A stretch of 64,000 nucleotides of DNA from the NCBI RefSeq assembly GCF_050942215.1, contig NZ_CP192056.1:5828001-5892000 (forward strand), read 5' to 3'. The DNA comes from Sphaerimonospora sp050942215. GTDB lineage: Bacteria > Actinomycetota > Actinomycetes > Streptosporangiales > Streptosporangiaceae. Within the stretch, counting starts at the first letter, position 1, and each line of letters opens with the position of its first letter. The notes under the pieces were generated by a model. That model was given only the letters and a program-made list of their open reading frames with translations. It did not search any database and was not told the DNA's origin. The position numbers and the translations under genes were made by a program. This document shows, piece by piece, positions 16,504-25,017 of the stretch.

Positions 16504-18618
16504 TTGAATCTGCAGCTCTTACGAAGAGCCCGGCTGCGGGTGATCACGGTCGTCAGCACCCTGGCCATGCTGCTGACGGCGGGGGTGGCGCTGGCCGTCA
16601 ACGCCCAGTCGGCCGTGGGCTGCCGCGTGGCGTACGCGGTCACGGCTCAGTGGCCGGGTGGTTTCACCGCCAATGTGGACGTCACCAACCTCGGTGACCC
16701 GCTCAACGGCTGGAAGCTGGCGTGGACGTTCCCGTCGGGGCAGAAGGTCACCCAGGCGTGGAACGCGACGATAACCGCCTCGGGCGCGCAGGTCACCGCG
16801 GTGAACGCGAGCTACAACGCGACCGTCGCGACCAACGGGACGGTCTCCTTCGGCTTCAACGGGTGGTGGTCGGGCAGCAACCCGGTGCCGACCGCGTTCG
16901 CGCTCAACGGCGTCGCGTGCACCGGCGACGGTGGAACATCACCATCGCCCAGCCCGTCACCGTCCCCCTCGCCCTCCCCCTCACCCAGCCCCTCGCCGTC
17001 TCCCTCACCGTCGCCGTCGCCGCGGCCGGGCGACGCGATGGCCAGGGTGGCCGCGATGCAACCGGGCTGGAATCTCGGCAACACCTTCGATGCCATCCCC
17101 GACGAGACGGCGTGGGGCAACCCGCTGACGACTCAGGCCATGCTGCACTTCGTGCGGTCCCAGGGATACAACAGCATCCGCATCCCGGTGACCTGGAGTA
17201 ACCACCACGGCTCGGCACCTGACTACACCATCGACGCCGCCTGGCTGAACCGCGTCCGTCAGGTCGTCGACTGGTCTCTCGCCGAGGGCTTCTACGTGAT
17301 GCTCAACATGCATCACGACTCCTGGCAGTGGATCAACACCTACCCCGGCGACCGTACGACCGTGATGAACCGGTACACCGCGCTGTGGAGGCAGCTCGCC
17401 GACACCTTCCGCGACTACTCACCGAAGCTGGTGTTCGAGAGCATCAACGAGCCGCAGTTCGCCGACACCTCCGGAGACGGCGAGAGCGATCAGGTGCTGA
17501 ACGAGCTCAACACCGAGTTCGTCCGCCTAGTGCGCGCGTCCGGAGGAGGCAACGCCACCCGGCTGCTCGTGCTGCCCACCCTGTACACCAGTTCCGAGCA
17601 GGCCCGGCTGGACGCGTTGGCGGGCACCTTCGACCAGCTGCACGACCCCAACCTCGCCGCGACGGTGCACTTCTACGGATGGTGGCCGTTCAGCGTCAAC
17701 ATCGCCGGCGGCACCCACTACGACAGCAACGTCGAGCAGGACCTAATCAGCGGCTTCGACCGGGTGTACAACACGTTCGTGTCCCGCGGAATCCCCGTGA
17801 TCGTCGGTGAGTGGGCGCTGCTCGCTTACGACTACACCCGGCCCGGCATCATCGAACGCGGCGAGTTCCTGAAGTACATCGAGGCCGTCGGCCACAACGC
17901 CCGCACCCGGAAGCTCACCACCATGCTCTGGGACGCGGGTTCGTTCCTGGAGCGCAACGAGGTGCGATGGCGGGACCAGGGCGTGTACGAGATGATGAAG
18001 GCCGGCTGGACCATGCGATCCGGCACGGCCTCGTCCGATCAGGTGTACCTGCCGCGTAGCGGCACGATCACCGCCAAGACGCTCACGCTCAACCTCAACG
18101 GCACCTCGTTCCGGGGCCTGCGACAGGGCGGCACCGACCTCGTCAACGGCACGGACTACACCGTCTCCGGCAACACGCTGACCCTCACCGCCGCGGCCCT
18201 CACCCGGCTGGCCGGGAACCGGGCCTACGGCGTGAACGCCACCATCGAGGCCCGCTTCTCCCAGGGCGCGCCCTGGCAGATCAGCATCATCACCTCCGAC
18301 ACGCCGACCCAGGCCGCCGCCACCGGCACGACCTCCTCGTTCGTGATCCCGACCCAGTTCCGCGGCGACCAGCTCGCCACGATGGAGGCCAAGTACGCCG
18401 ACGGCAGCCCCGCGGGACCGGCCAACTGGACCCCGTACAAGGAGTTCTGGCAGACCTTCCAGCCCGACTACAACGCCAACACGATCATCCTCAAACCCGA
18501 GTTCTTCGCCGAGGTGAACGACGGGCGCGTCACCCTCACCTTCCACTTCTGGAGCGGATCGAAGATCACCTACTACATCACCAAGTCCGGCACGACGGTG
18601 ACCGGCGGCACCACCTAA
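16504..18618 (+). CDS. secreted CBM2-GH5 endoglucanase with CBM_X2 domain
   Basis: A 704-residue extracellular beta-1,4-glucanase. TTG 16504 follows AAGGAG at 16491 with good spacing. In order: a signal peptide of about 32 residues (basic RRARLR, hydrophobic core, cleavage near VNAQSA); a CBM2 cellulose-binding module (about 38-138, with surface Trp residues in QWPGG, NGWKLAW and NGWWSG); a Pro-Ser linker of roughly 35 residues; a GH5 catalytic barrel (about 180-510) with acid/base Glu316 in INEPQF and nucleophile Glu436 in IVGEWALL; an Ig-like CBM_X2 module (about 515-605, LTLNLNGTSF, DYTVSGNTLTL); and a C-terminal beta-rich region. It cleaves cellulose outside the cell. The divergent LacI pair upstream is the likely regulator. 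Confidence 0.92.
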   Translation: MNLQLLRRARLRVITVVSTLAMLLTAGVALAVNAQSAVGCRVAYAVTAQWPGGFTANVDVTNLGDPLNGWKLAWTFPSGQKVTQAWNATITASGAQVTAVNASYNATVATNGTVSFGFNGWWSGSNPVPTAFALNGVACTGDGGTSPSPSPSPSPSPSPSPSPSPSPSPSPSPRPGDAMARVAAMQPGWNLGNTFDAIPDETAWGNPLTTQAMLHFVRSQGYNSIRIPVTWSNHHGSAPDYTIDAAWLNRVRQVVDWSLAEGFYVMLNMHHDSWQWINTYPGDRTTVMNRYTALWRQLADTFRDYSPKLVFESINEPQFADTSGDGESDQVLNELNTEFVRLVRASGGGNATRLLVLPTLYTSSEQARLDALAGTFDQLHDPNLAATVHFYGWWPFSVNIAGGTHYDSNVEQDLISGFDRVYNTFVSRGIPVIVGEWALLAYDYTRPGIIERGEFLKYIEAVGHNARTRKLTTMLWDAGSFLERNEVRWRDQGVYEMMKAGWTMRSGTASSDQVYLPRSGTITAKTLTLNLNGTSFRGLRQGGTDLVNGTDYTVSGNTLTLTAAALTRLAGNRAYGVNATIEARFSQGAPWQISIITSDTPTQAAATGTTSSFVIPTQFRGDQLATMEAKYADGSPAGPANWTPYKEFWQTFQPDYNANTIILKPEFFAEVNDGRVTLTFHFWSGSKITYYITKSGTTVTGGTT

Positions 18619-18630
18619 CGAACGACCTGC

Positions 18631-18659
18631 GGGGCCGAGGCCGCACAGTCCTCGGCCCC
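18631..18659 (+). terminator. hairpin terminator after the cellulase gene
   Basis: GGGGCCGAGG and CCTCGGCCCC are perfect 10-base arms around a nine-base loop, starting 12 bases after the cellulase stop codon. No U-tract follows, as is usual in high-GC actinomycetes. Confidence 0.75.
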
Positions 18660-19113
18660 CGTTCGTGAATCCCCACCCTCACGTCACATCTGCCGTTGAT
18701 CGCGCGCGATCCGGGCCGTGCTCGCCGAAGGCCGCCGCACGGCACACGGCACGCGTGGGTCGGAAACCGAGCGAGATGTCTCGTACTTCGGGCTGATTGT
18801 GCGTGTGGGGATTTCCGTACCATGACTTCGTGCACGGACTCATTCGCTCCGTGCGGTAGGAGCCCTGTTCCCCCGGCGCACCGCGGCGGGTATGGCGAGA
18901 CTGGATGCTCGTGGGGGTGTCGCCGCCGGTCGCACTGCTCGAAGGAGTGGTACGGCCGGACATGCCCTCACGGTGTACAACCCATGGGCCATGTGCTCTC
19001 CGCCACGGCGGCATCCCGCTTCGCCGGTCAGCGGACAACGGTGGCGGGCACACTCGAGTGCCCCGGTCCCGAACAGAACCCGCGGACGTCGAGCGTTCCC
19101 GAACAACAGACGA
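18660..19113. other. gene-free stretch after the cellulase
   Basis: I see no gene I can support. Open frames on both strands lack family patterns. Together with the oxidoreductase fragment that follows, it looks like degraded sequence. Confidence 0.4.
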
Positions 19114-19218
19114 GTGGCCCCGGTCATCGACCGCCGCCACCCCTTAGAAGAAATCCCCGGGGCGGTCGGCTACCTGGAGGAGGGCCACGCCCCCGGCAAG
19201 GTCGTCATCTCCGTCTGA
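19114..19218 (+). pseudogene. C-terminal fragment of a zinc-type quinone oxidoreductase
   Basis: The last 34 codons read VAPVIDRRHPLEEIPGAV, then YLEEGHAPGKVVISV and a stop. This is the characteristic end of NADP-dependent quinone oxidoreductases of the MDR superfamily. The preceding Rossmann domain is absent in every frame, so only the tail survives. Confidence 0.7.
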
Positions 19219-19283
19219 GCGGCGCAGGCGAGCGGCGCGGCCCCGAGCGCGAGCCGGTTCACATCCGGCGCATGGAGGTCGGT

Positions 19284-20138
19284 TCAGGGTTTGCGCGCCA
19301 CACCGCCGACGAACGTGTGATACGTGATGCCGCGCTCGACGAACTCGTCGGGCTCCGGCCGCCACTCGGCGAGCGGCACCAGGCCGGGCTCGAGGAGCGG
19401 CAAGTCGCCGAAGAAGGTGAGGATCTCCTCATGGGAGCGCCACCTGCCGGTGCCCAGGTTCTCGTTGAACAGCTTCTCCGCCGTGGCGGCCTGCGCCGCC
19501 ACCTCGGGCATGCTCGGCCCGGGGTTCTGGAAGTGGGACACCGCCAAGTAGCTGCCGGAGGGGAGCGCGTCGCGTAAACGGGCGGCGATGGCCCCGGGCC
19601 CCTCGTGGTCGTTGATGTGGTGCAGGATCGCGAACAGCAGCAGGGCCACCGGCTGGTCGAAGTCGATGCGCGCGCGGAGCTCGGGGTGGTTCAGGATCGA
19701 TTCCGGGTCGCGGATGTCGGCCTCGATGACCGTGGTGCTGCCGTTCGTTGCGAGCAGCGCGCGCCCGTGCACGAGCACGATGGGGTCGTTGTCGATGTAG
19801 ACGACCCGCGCCTCCGGGGCGACCCGCTGAGCGACCTCATGCACGTTGCCCTGGGTGGGCAGGCCCGAGCCGATGTCGATGAACTGCCGGATGCCGGCCT
19901 CGGCCGCCAGGTGATGGACGACGCGCCGGAGAAAGGCCCGGTTCGCCCGACCCGCCGCGGGGGCGTCCGGGGCGATCTTCAAGGTCGCCTCTCCCACCTG
20001 ACGATCGATGGCGAAGTTGTCCTTGCCGCCAAGGAAGAAGTCGTAAACCCTGGCGATGCTCGGCTTCCTCGGATCGATTCTGCCCCCCGGCGCTTCGTTC
20101 TTCGCCGAGGTGTCGCTCACTTGCTGGTCGTCGGCCAC
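19284..20138 (-). CDS. SAM-dependent methyltransferase, DUF574/SAV2177 family
   Basis: A 284-residue protein of the actinomycete family annotated as S-adenosyl methyltransferase. Signature segments are IARVYDFFLGGKDNFAIDR, AFLRRVVHHLAAEAGIRQFIDIGSGLP (the SAM-binding loop), VVYIDNDPIVLVHGRALL and LLFAILHHI. GTG 20138 has GGATGGGA just upstream; a longer ATG start adds about 14 residues. The substrate is unknown. Family members occur in many copies in Streptomyces-like genomes. There is no obvious operon partner; the gene stands alone between the degraded region and a secreted protein. Confidence 0.85.
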   Translation of the reverse strand: MADDQQVSDTSAKNEAPGGRIDPRKPSIARVYDFFLGGKDNFAIDRQVGEATLKIAPDAPAAGRANRAFLRRVVHHLAAEAGIRQFIDIGSGLPTQGNVHEVAQRVAPEARVVYIDNDPIVLVHGRALLATNGSTTVIEADIRDPESILNHPELRARIDFDQPVALLLFAILHHINDHEGPGAIAARLRDALPSGSYLAVSHFQNPGPSMPEVAAQAATAEKLFNENLGTGRWRSHEEILTFFGDLPLLEPGLVPLAEWRPEPDEFVERGITYHTFVGGVARKP

Positions 20139-20392
20139 GATCCCATCCCATCTCCTGGCTGTGCCCGCTCCGCTCATGATCAGAGTAAGGCCTCCCCAGG
20201 GGCAAGAGAAGGATGTTTGCGGCAAGTGGTATGAAGAGGTTAATTACTGAGGTTACGGACGGATGGAAGTCGCGCCGCCCGTGACCTTCGCCGTTCGGCG
20301 ACGACACCGATCCGGAGAGAGCCGCCGAGGTCTTCCCGCACATGGCGAGCCTGCGGCCCCGGGGAGAGCGCCGTCCGGGGCCGGGCGTGCGG

Positions 20393-20509
20393 TCAACCGT
20401 CCATGGTCTCGGCCAGGGAGCGGGGGCGCAGGTCGGTCCAGTGGTTCTCGATGCAGTCCAGGCAGGCCGCCCGGCCGGGCGGGTACGCCTGTCGATGAGG
20501 CGCGGCCAC
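20393..20509 (-). CDS. possible 38-residue small protein
   Basis: A short frame (GTG 20509) encodes a peptide with CLDCIENHWTDLRPRSL, which looks more protein-like than the surrounding GC-skewed frames. There is no clear ribosome site and I know no family. It is reported because the CxxC-His spacing could bind a metal. It lies in a 405-base gap that otherwise shows no gene. Confidence 0.2.
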   Translation of the reverse strand: MAAPHRQAYPPGRAACLDCIENHWTDLRPRSLAETMDG

Positions 20510-20543
20510 CGGCCCGCTTCAGGTCCCGATCCCGAGGTCCGGC

Positions 20544-21173
20544 TCAGCTCACCGTGATGAAGTCCATGGTGCCGGCGCCCTCCACGCCGGTCAGGCCCGT
20601 GGTCGCGCACTTGCTGATGTCGCTGGTGGGTATGGCCCTGCCGGATGTGCGCGTCCCCTTCAGCATCCCGCCGGTGATCTCACCGAACAGCACGGCGTTG
20701 CCGGGGTTGTAGGAGTCGATCGCGTTGAGATTGGGGCGCAGGGTGGAGGTCCCCAACTTGACGCCGTTGGCGTCCTTCCAGGTGATCGTGCCGCTGCCGG
20801 TGGCCTTCTCGACGCCGGTGCACGTCGCCAGCCCACCGCCCTCGAAGGTGAGCTGTCCCGAGCGGGGCCGCGGATGACTGTTGTCGGGGGAGGTGCAGTT
20901 GATCAGGGAGATCGTGCCGCGGAAAGTCGCCTGCTGGGCACGCTGGGTGAGCGGCGGGTCGAAGGTGATCGGCTTGGCCGTCTTGGCCGAGCAGGTCAGA
21001 ACGGTGTGCGGGGAAGCGGCGGGCCGCGTGATCGCCGTGACGGCCCCGGCGTCGCCTTCGGCTGCTCCCTGCGCGACCGACGGCGCGGCCGCCAGCGTCA
21101 GGCCGAGGACGGCCGCCGCGGTGACGCCGAGTCCGCGGGCCGCGTGTCGCGGACCCACCATGGCAATTCTCAT
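20544..21173 (-). CDS. secreted protein of unknown function
   Basis: A 209-residue protein with a clear Sec signal peptide: basic start, hydrophobic core VTAAAVLGLTLAAAPSVAQGA and Ala-x-Ala cleavage near residue 38. The mature part is beta-rich with conserved-looking Cys residues (LTCSAKTA, LINCTSP, ATCTGVE, DISKCATT) that could form two disulfides, and with GQLTFEGGG and GSGTITWKD motifs. It matches a widespread actinomycete secreted family without a known role. The AT-rich 92 bases upstream likely hold its promoter. Confidence 0.75.
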   Translation of the reverse strand: MRIAMVGPRHAARGLGVTAAAVLGLTLAAAPSVAQGAAEGDAGAVTAITRPAASPHTVLTCSAKTAKPITFDPPLTQRAQQATFRGTISLINCTSPDNSHPRPRSGQLTFEGGGLATCTGVEKATGSGTITWKDANGVKLGTSTLRPNLNAIDSYNPGNAVLFGEITGGMLKGTRTSGRAIPTSDISKCATTGLTGVEGAGTMDFITVS

Positions 21174-21265
21174 CGTGTCCCCCAGGTAGATTACTCTGCG
21201 TTATTTGTTTATCACAATGAGTGACTTCGATGCGGCGTTCAACGGTGGGACACGCGCGGGCATGG

Positions 21266-23503
21266 TCAAGATCCCGCCGAAGAGGCGGCCGGTCGGTCGG
21301 CCGGGCCGAAGGCCGGGAGCAGACGTGCCAGCGGCCGGGGCAGCCACCAGTTGCGGTGGCCGAGCAGCCGCATGAGCGCGGGGACGAGGATCATACGGAT
21401 GAGGGTGGCGTCCACCGCGACGGCCACGGCGACGGCGAACCCCGTCTGCTGGAGATCGCTGCGATGCGTGATCAGCAGGCTGGCGAAGGCGACGGTCATC
21501 ACGACGGCGGCCAGGGTTATCGGGCGGGCCGTGTGCCGCAGCCCGTGGAGGACCGCGGCGGTGTTGTCGCCCGTACGCCGGTAGTGCTCGGCGACGCGAT
21601 GGACCAGGAAGACCTCGTAGTCCAGGGACAGGCCGAAGACGACGGTGAAGGTCAGCAGCGGCACCAGGAGGTTCACGTCACGGGTCGGGCTCGCGTGCTG
21701 GAAGCACAGGGCGAGCAGGCCGAAGGTGGCGGTGACCGACAGCATGTTCATGCAGACGGCCTTCACCGCGATGAGCAGACTGCGGAAGGTGATCAGCAGC
21801 AGGAGGAACGAGAACAGCAGCACCAGGGCGATCGCCAGGCCCAGGCCGGCCAGCATCTGCTCGCCGAGGTCGGCCAGCAGAGCGGTGGGGCCGGCCGCGA
21901 ACACCTGCCGGTCGGCGGGCAGCAGGCGTGGCGCCACCTCGTAGATGTGCCGGAGCAGCGCCGCCGAGGCCGCGCTGTCGGGAGGGTTGCGCTCGGTGAC
22001 CAGCACAACCGTCAGGTCCCGGCCGTTGTCCAGGACGGCGACCGATCCCACCCTCGGGTCGGACTCCAGGGCGTCCATCAGCCCGCCGACGTTCACCGGG
22101 CCGCTTCCTTCCGGATGGGGCAGGACCAGCCCGGTGATCCCGGCCGTCCGGTCGGCCTCCATCTGGACCAGGCCGTGACCGGTCGCCGTGCCCGCCAGCG
22201 AAGGGCGGTCGTAGTGCAGCCCGAGGCGCAGGCCCAGCACCGGAAGGACCGCCGCCAGCAGCAGGGCCGTCACGGCCAGCGCGTAGCGTACCGGGTGATC
22301 CATCAGGTGTCCGGCCAGACGCGACCAGGCCGGACGTCCGGCGGTACGGCGCCGGCGCCGCCACCGGGGAAACGGCCTCCACTCCAGCCACGGATCGAGC
22401 AGCCGCGCAAGCACCGGTGTCAGGCTCAACGCGGCGGCCGCCGTGACGAGGGCGGCCACGATCACCGCCAGGGCGATGTTCCTGATCCCCGGCACGGGGA
22501 CGGTGAAGAGGGCGCAGGCGGTGAGCACGATGGCCGCGGCGCACCACGAGACGGTGGCGCCCGCCGTGCCGGTCGCCCGTACGGCCGCCGCCGGCGGCGG
22601 CAGGAACTCGTCACGACGGGCCTGGCGGTAGCGCAGCAGGATGAGCAACGCGTAGTCCAGCCCGATCCCCAGGCACACGGTGAGGGCGACGGTCAGCTGC
22701 GTCGAGTCGACCTGAGCGATCGTGGCGAGCAGGGAGAGCGCCCCCGCGGTCACCAGGATCGCCGCTCCCGCCACGAGCAGTGGCACGACGGCGGATCCCA
22801 CGGCTCCCAGCCCGAGGACGAGCAGCAGGACCACGAGGGGAAGGGTGACGACCTTCATCCGCTGCAGGTCGTCCAGGTCGCCCCGGACCAGCTCGGCGAA
22901 CACCGCGCTCGCCCCGACGATCGTCACGGTGACCCTTCCGCCGGACGCCTCGTCCACGGCCCGCCGGGCGGCCGCCGCCTGAACCGGCAGCCGTCGTCGG
23001 CGGGCCGCCTCGTCACCCGTGACGCCGAAGAGCACGTACGCATGATGCGGGTCCTGGTCCTCGCCCTCGGGCAGCGGCAGCATCCCGCCGACGCCCGGCA
23101 GGCCGGCCAGCGATCCGACCGTCTCGGCCAGCGCCTGCCGATAGGCCGGTTCCGCGGCCGACAGTGTGGCGGAGTCGAAGGCGAGGATCATCTGCTCGCT
23201 GCCGAACCGCGGAAATCCCTCCGAGATCAGGCGTGCCGCCGCCGCCGATCTGGAGCCCGGCACCTCGAGCGGCGGTGGGCCGAGACGCTGCGTCAGCCCG
23301 GGCAGCAGCGCGGTGGACGCCACGGCCAGGAGGAGCCACGCCGCGACGACCACGCGGCCGTGCCGGAGCAGGGCCGCGCCGAGGCGGCCGCACGGGCCCG
23401 GCGGCGTCCATCCGCCGGAGTGGCACGGCGAGGCCGGCCCGTCCCCACCCGGCCCGTCCTCACGCGGCCAGGGTGAGCGTGCGAAGCCTGATCGCATGGG
23501 CAT
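21266..23503 (-). CDS. MMPL/RND-family membrane transporter
   Basis: A 745-residue polytopic exporter of the MMPL family. It shows the duplicated RND layout: one N-terminal membrane helix (VVVAAWLLLAVAS), an extracytoplasmic domain, five to six helices beginning VVTLPLVVLLLVLGLGA with the conserved GIGLDYALLILLRYR segment, then the same pattern repeated (FGLSLDYEVFLVHRV). The Asp in LDY motifs is the family's proton-relay position. ATG 23503 is preceded by GGAGGAG. The substrate is unknown; relatives export lipids, siderophores or antibiotics. It is divergent from the MurG-like gene with 270 bases between. Confidence 0.88.
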   Translation of the reverse strand: MPMRSGFARSPWPREDGPGGDGPASPCHSGGWTPPGPCGRLGAALLRHGRVVVAAWLLLAVASTALLPGLTQRLGPPPLEVPGSRSAAAARLISEGFPRFGSEQMILAFDSATLSAAEPAYRQALAETVGSLAGLPGVGGMLPLPEGEDQDPHHAYVLFGVTGDEAARRRRLPVQAAAARRAVDEASGGRVTVTIVGASAVFAELVRGDLDDLQRMKVVTLPLVVLLLVLGLGAVGSAVVPLLVAGAAILVTAGALSLLATIAQVDSTQLTVALTVCLGIGLDYALLILLRYRQARRDEFLPPPAAAVRATGTAGATVSWCAAAIVLTACALFTVPVPGIRNIALAVIVAALVTAAAALSLTPVLARLLDPWLEWRPFPRWRRRRRTAGRPAWSRLAGHLMDHPVRYALAVTALLLAAVLPVLGLRLGLHYDRPSLAGTATGHGLVQMEADRTAGITGLVLPHPEGSGPVNVGGLMDALESDPRVGSVAVLDNGRDLTVVLVTERNPPDSAASAALLRHIYEVAPRLLPADRQVFAAGPTALLADLGEQMLAGLGLAIALVLLFSFLLLLITFRSLLIAVKAVCMNMLSVTATFGLLALCFQHASPTRDVNLLVPLLTFTVVFGLSLDYEVFLVHRVAEHYRRTGDNTAAVLHGLRHTARPITLAAVVMTVAFASLLITHRSDLQQTGFAVAVAVAVDATLIRMILVPALMRLLGHRNWWLPRPLARLLPAFGPADRPAASSAGS

Positions 23504-23775
23504 GTCGGCTCCTCCGCTGTGAGCTTCGAGCGGCGACGAACCGACCATCGCTTTCGGTAGTCGATCGAACGCATTGGGTGATGATAGGGGTTCCGGCGGC
23601 GAACCGGATCGTGTCCCAGGGTGATGCGCCGGATCGACGACGGTGCGGCCGGCCTGGACCAGAGGCCGGATCCGGGAAGATCGCCGCGTACCGGTCCGAC
23701 TGCTATCGTCCGCGATGTTCCGCTGTCCCCCGGCGTGGGCCGAGTCCCCACGCGACCAAGATTGGGAGTCTCCTC

Positions 23776-24981
23776 GTGACCGGTGACGCCGCCGACCATC
23801 TCGTGCCGGATCCGAAGCGACCCCTGCGCCTGATCGTCACCGGGGGCGGGACGGGCGGCCACACCTACCCCGCCCTGACGGCGGTGCGCACCCTGCAGAG
23901 CAGGCTCGCCGCCGCCGGCGCGGGGGTGGAGGTGCTGTGGGTCGGCACGGCCGACGGGCTGGAGGCGCGCGTCACGGCGGCCGAGGGCATCGAGTTCGCC
24001 ACGGTCGCCACCGGCAAGGTGCGCCGCTCACGCAACCCGCTGGAGATCGTCTCGAACATCAAGGACATGGGCCGCGCCCTGCTCGGCGTCTTCCAGGCCC
24101 GCTCGGTCGTCTCCGGTGTCCGGCCCGATGTGGTGCTGGCCACGGGCGGCTATGTCGCCGTACCCATCGGCCTCGCCGCCTGGATGTGCCGCCGTCCCCT
24201 CGTGGTACACGAGCAGACGGTCCGCCTCGGTCTGGCCAACCGGATGCTCGCCAGGGTCGCGACGCGCTTCGCCGTGTCGTCGGAGTCCACGCTGCCGCTC
24301 CTGCCGAGGCCGGCGCGCACGGCCGCCGTCGTCACGGGCAATCCCGTACGGCCGGAGGCGCTGTCGGGGCGGCCGGAGCACGCGGTCGAGGCACTCGGCC
24401 TGTACGGCTTCGACCGCACCCTGCCCACGGTCTACGTGACCGGCGGCGCCCAGGGATCACAGCAGATCAACGGCCTGGTGTACGGCATCCTGCCGTGGCT
24501 GCTGTCGCACGCGAACGTCGTCCACCAATGCGGCCCGGCGAACCTGGAGGACCTGCGCCGGCAGACCGCGCGGCTGCCCGCCGAGCTCGCGGCCCGCTAT
24601 CTCCTCACCGGCTTCGTCGGCCCGGAGCTGCCCGACGTGCTCGCGCTGGCCGATGTGGTGATCTCGCGGAGCGGCGCGGGGACCATCGCCGAGCTGACCG
24701 CGCTGGGCAAGGCGGCGGTGCTCGTTCCGCTCGCCACCTCGGCGGGCGGGGAACAGGCGTACAACGCCCGTCACCTGCACGAGGCGGGCGCGGCGGTCGC
24801 CCTGCTGGGGGAGGTGTCGTCCGAAGACCTGCGGCAGGCCGTGGTCCCGCTGCTCGCCGACCCCCGCCGCCGCGCCGCCATGGCCGGGCAGGCCAGGGCG
24901 TACGGCAGACCCGACGCGGCGGACCGGCTCGTCGACGTCGTCCTCTCCGCCGCGCACGGCCGGCGGATCCGTACGGCGTAG
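23776..24981 (+). CDS. MurG-like glycosyltransferase (second copy type)
   Basis: A 401-residue GT28 family protein resembling MurG, which adds GlcNAc to lipid I on the cytoplasmic face. It keeps the N-terminal glycine loop GGGTGGHTYPAL, a second loop VLATGGYVAVPIGLAAW, the HEQTVRLGLANR acceptor segment, and the C-terminal donor motifs GGAQGSQQIN and SRSGAGTIAEL. GTG 23776 has GGGAG in good position. It is not in a division/cell-wall cluster and is followed after 36 bases by a GT-C membrane glycosyltransferase, so it is probably a paralogue dedicated to another glycan or lipid-linked sugar. It could also be a macrolide-glycosyltransferase-like enzyme, but the MurG motifs are stronger. Confidence 0.8.
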   Translation: MTGDAADHLVPDPKRPLRLIVTGGGTGGHTYPALTAVRTLQSRLAAAGAGVEVLWVGTADGLEARVTAAEGIEFATVATGKVRRSRNPLEIVSNIKDMGRALLGVFQARSVVSGVRPDVVLATGGYVAVPIGLAAWMCRRPLVVHEQTVRLGLANRMLARVATRFAVSSESTLPLLPRPARTAAVVTGNPVRPEALSGRPEHAVEALGLYGFDRTLPTVYVTGGAQGSQQINGLVYGILPWLLSHANVVHQCGPANLEDLRRQTARLPAELAARYLLTGFVGPELPDVLALADVVISRSGAGTIAELTALGKAAVLVPLATSAGGEQAYNARHLHEAGAAVALLGEVSSEDLRQAVVPLLADPRRRAAMAGQARAYGRPDAADRLVDVVLSAAHGRRIRTA

Positions 24982-25017
24982 GGGGCGGCACCACGGCATG
25001 AGCAGGGAGGCCACGGG

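Noticed and set aside
16921..17030. Repetitive CCGTCCCCCTCG-type sequence as a possible CRISPR or satellite
   Set aside because: It encodes the Pro-Ser linker of the cellulase in frame; no spacers are present. No CRISPR array is seen anywhere in the window.
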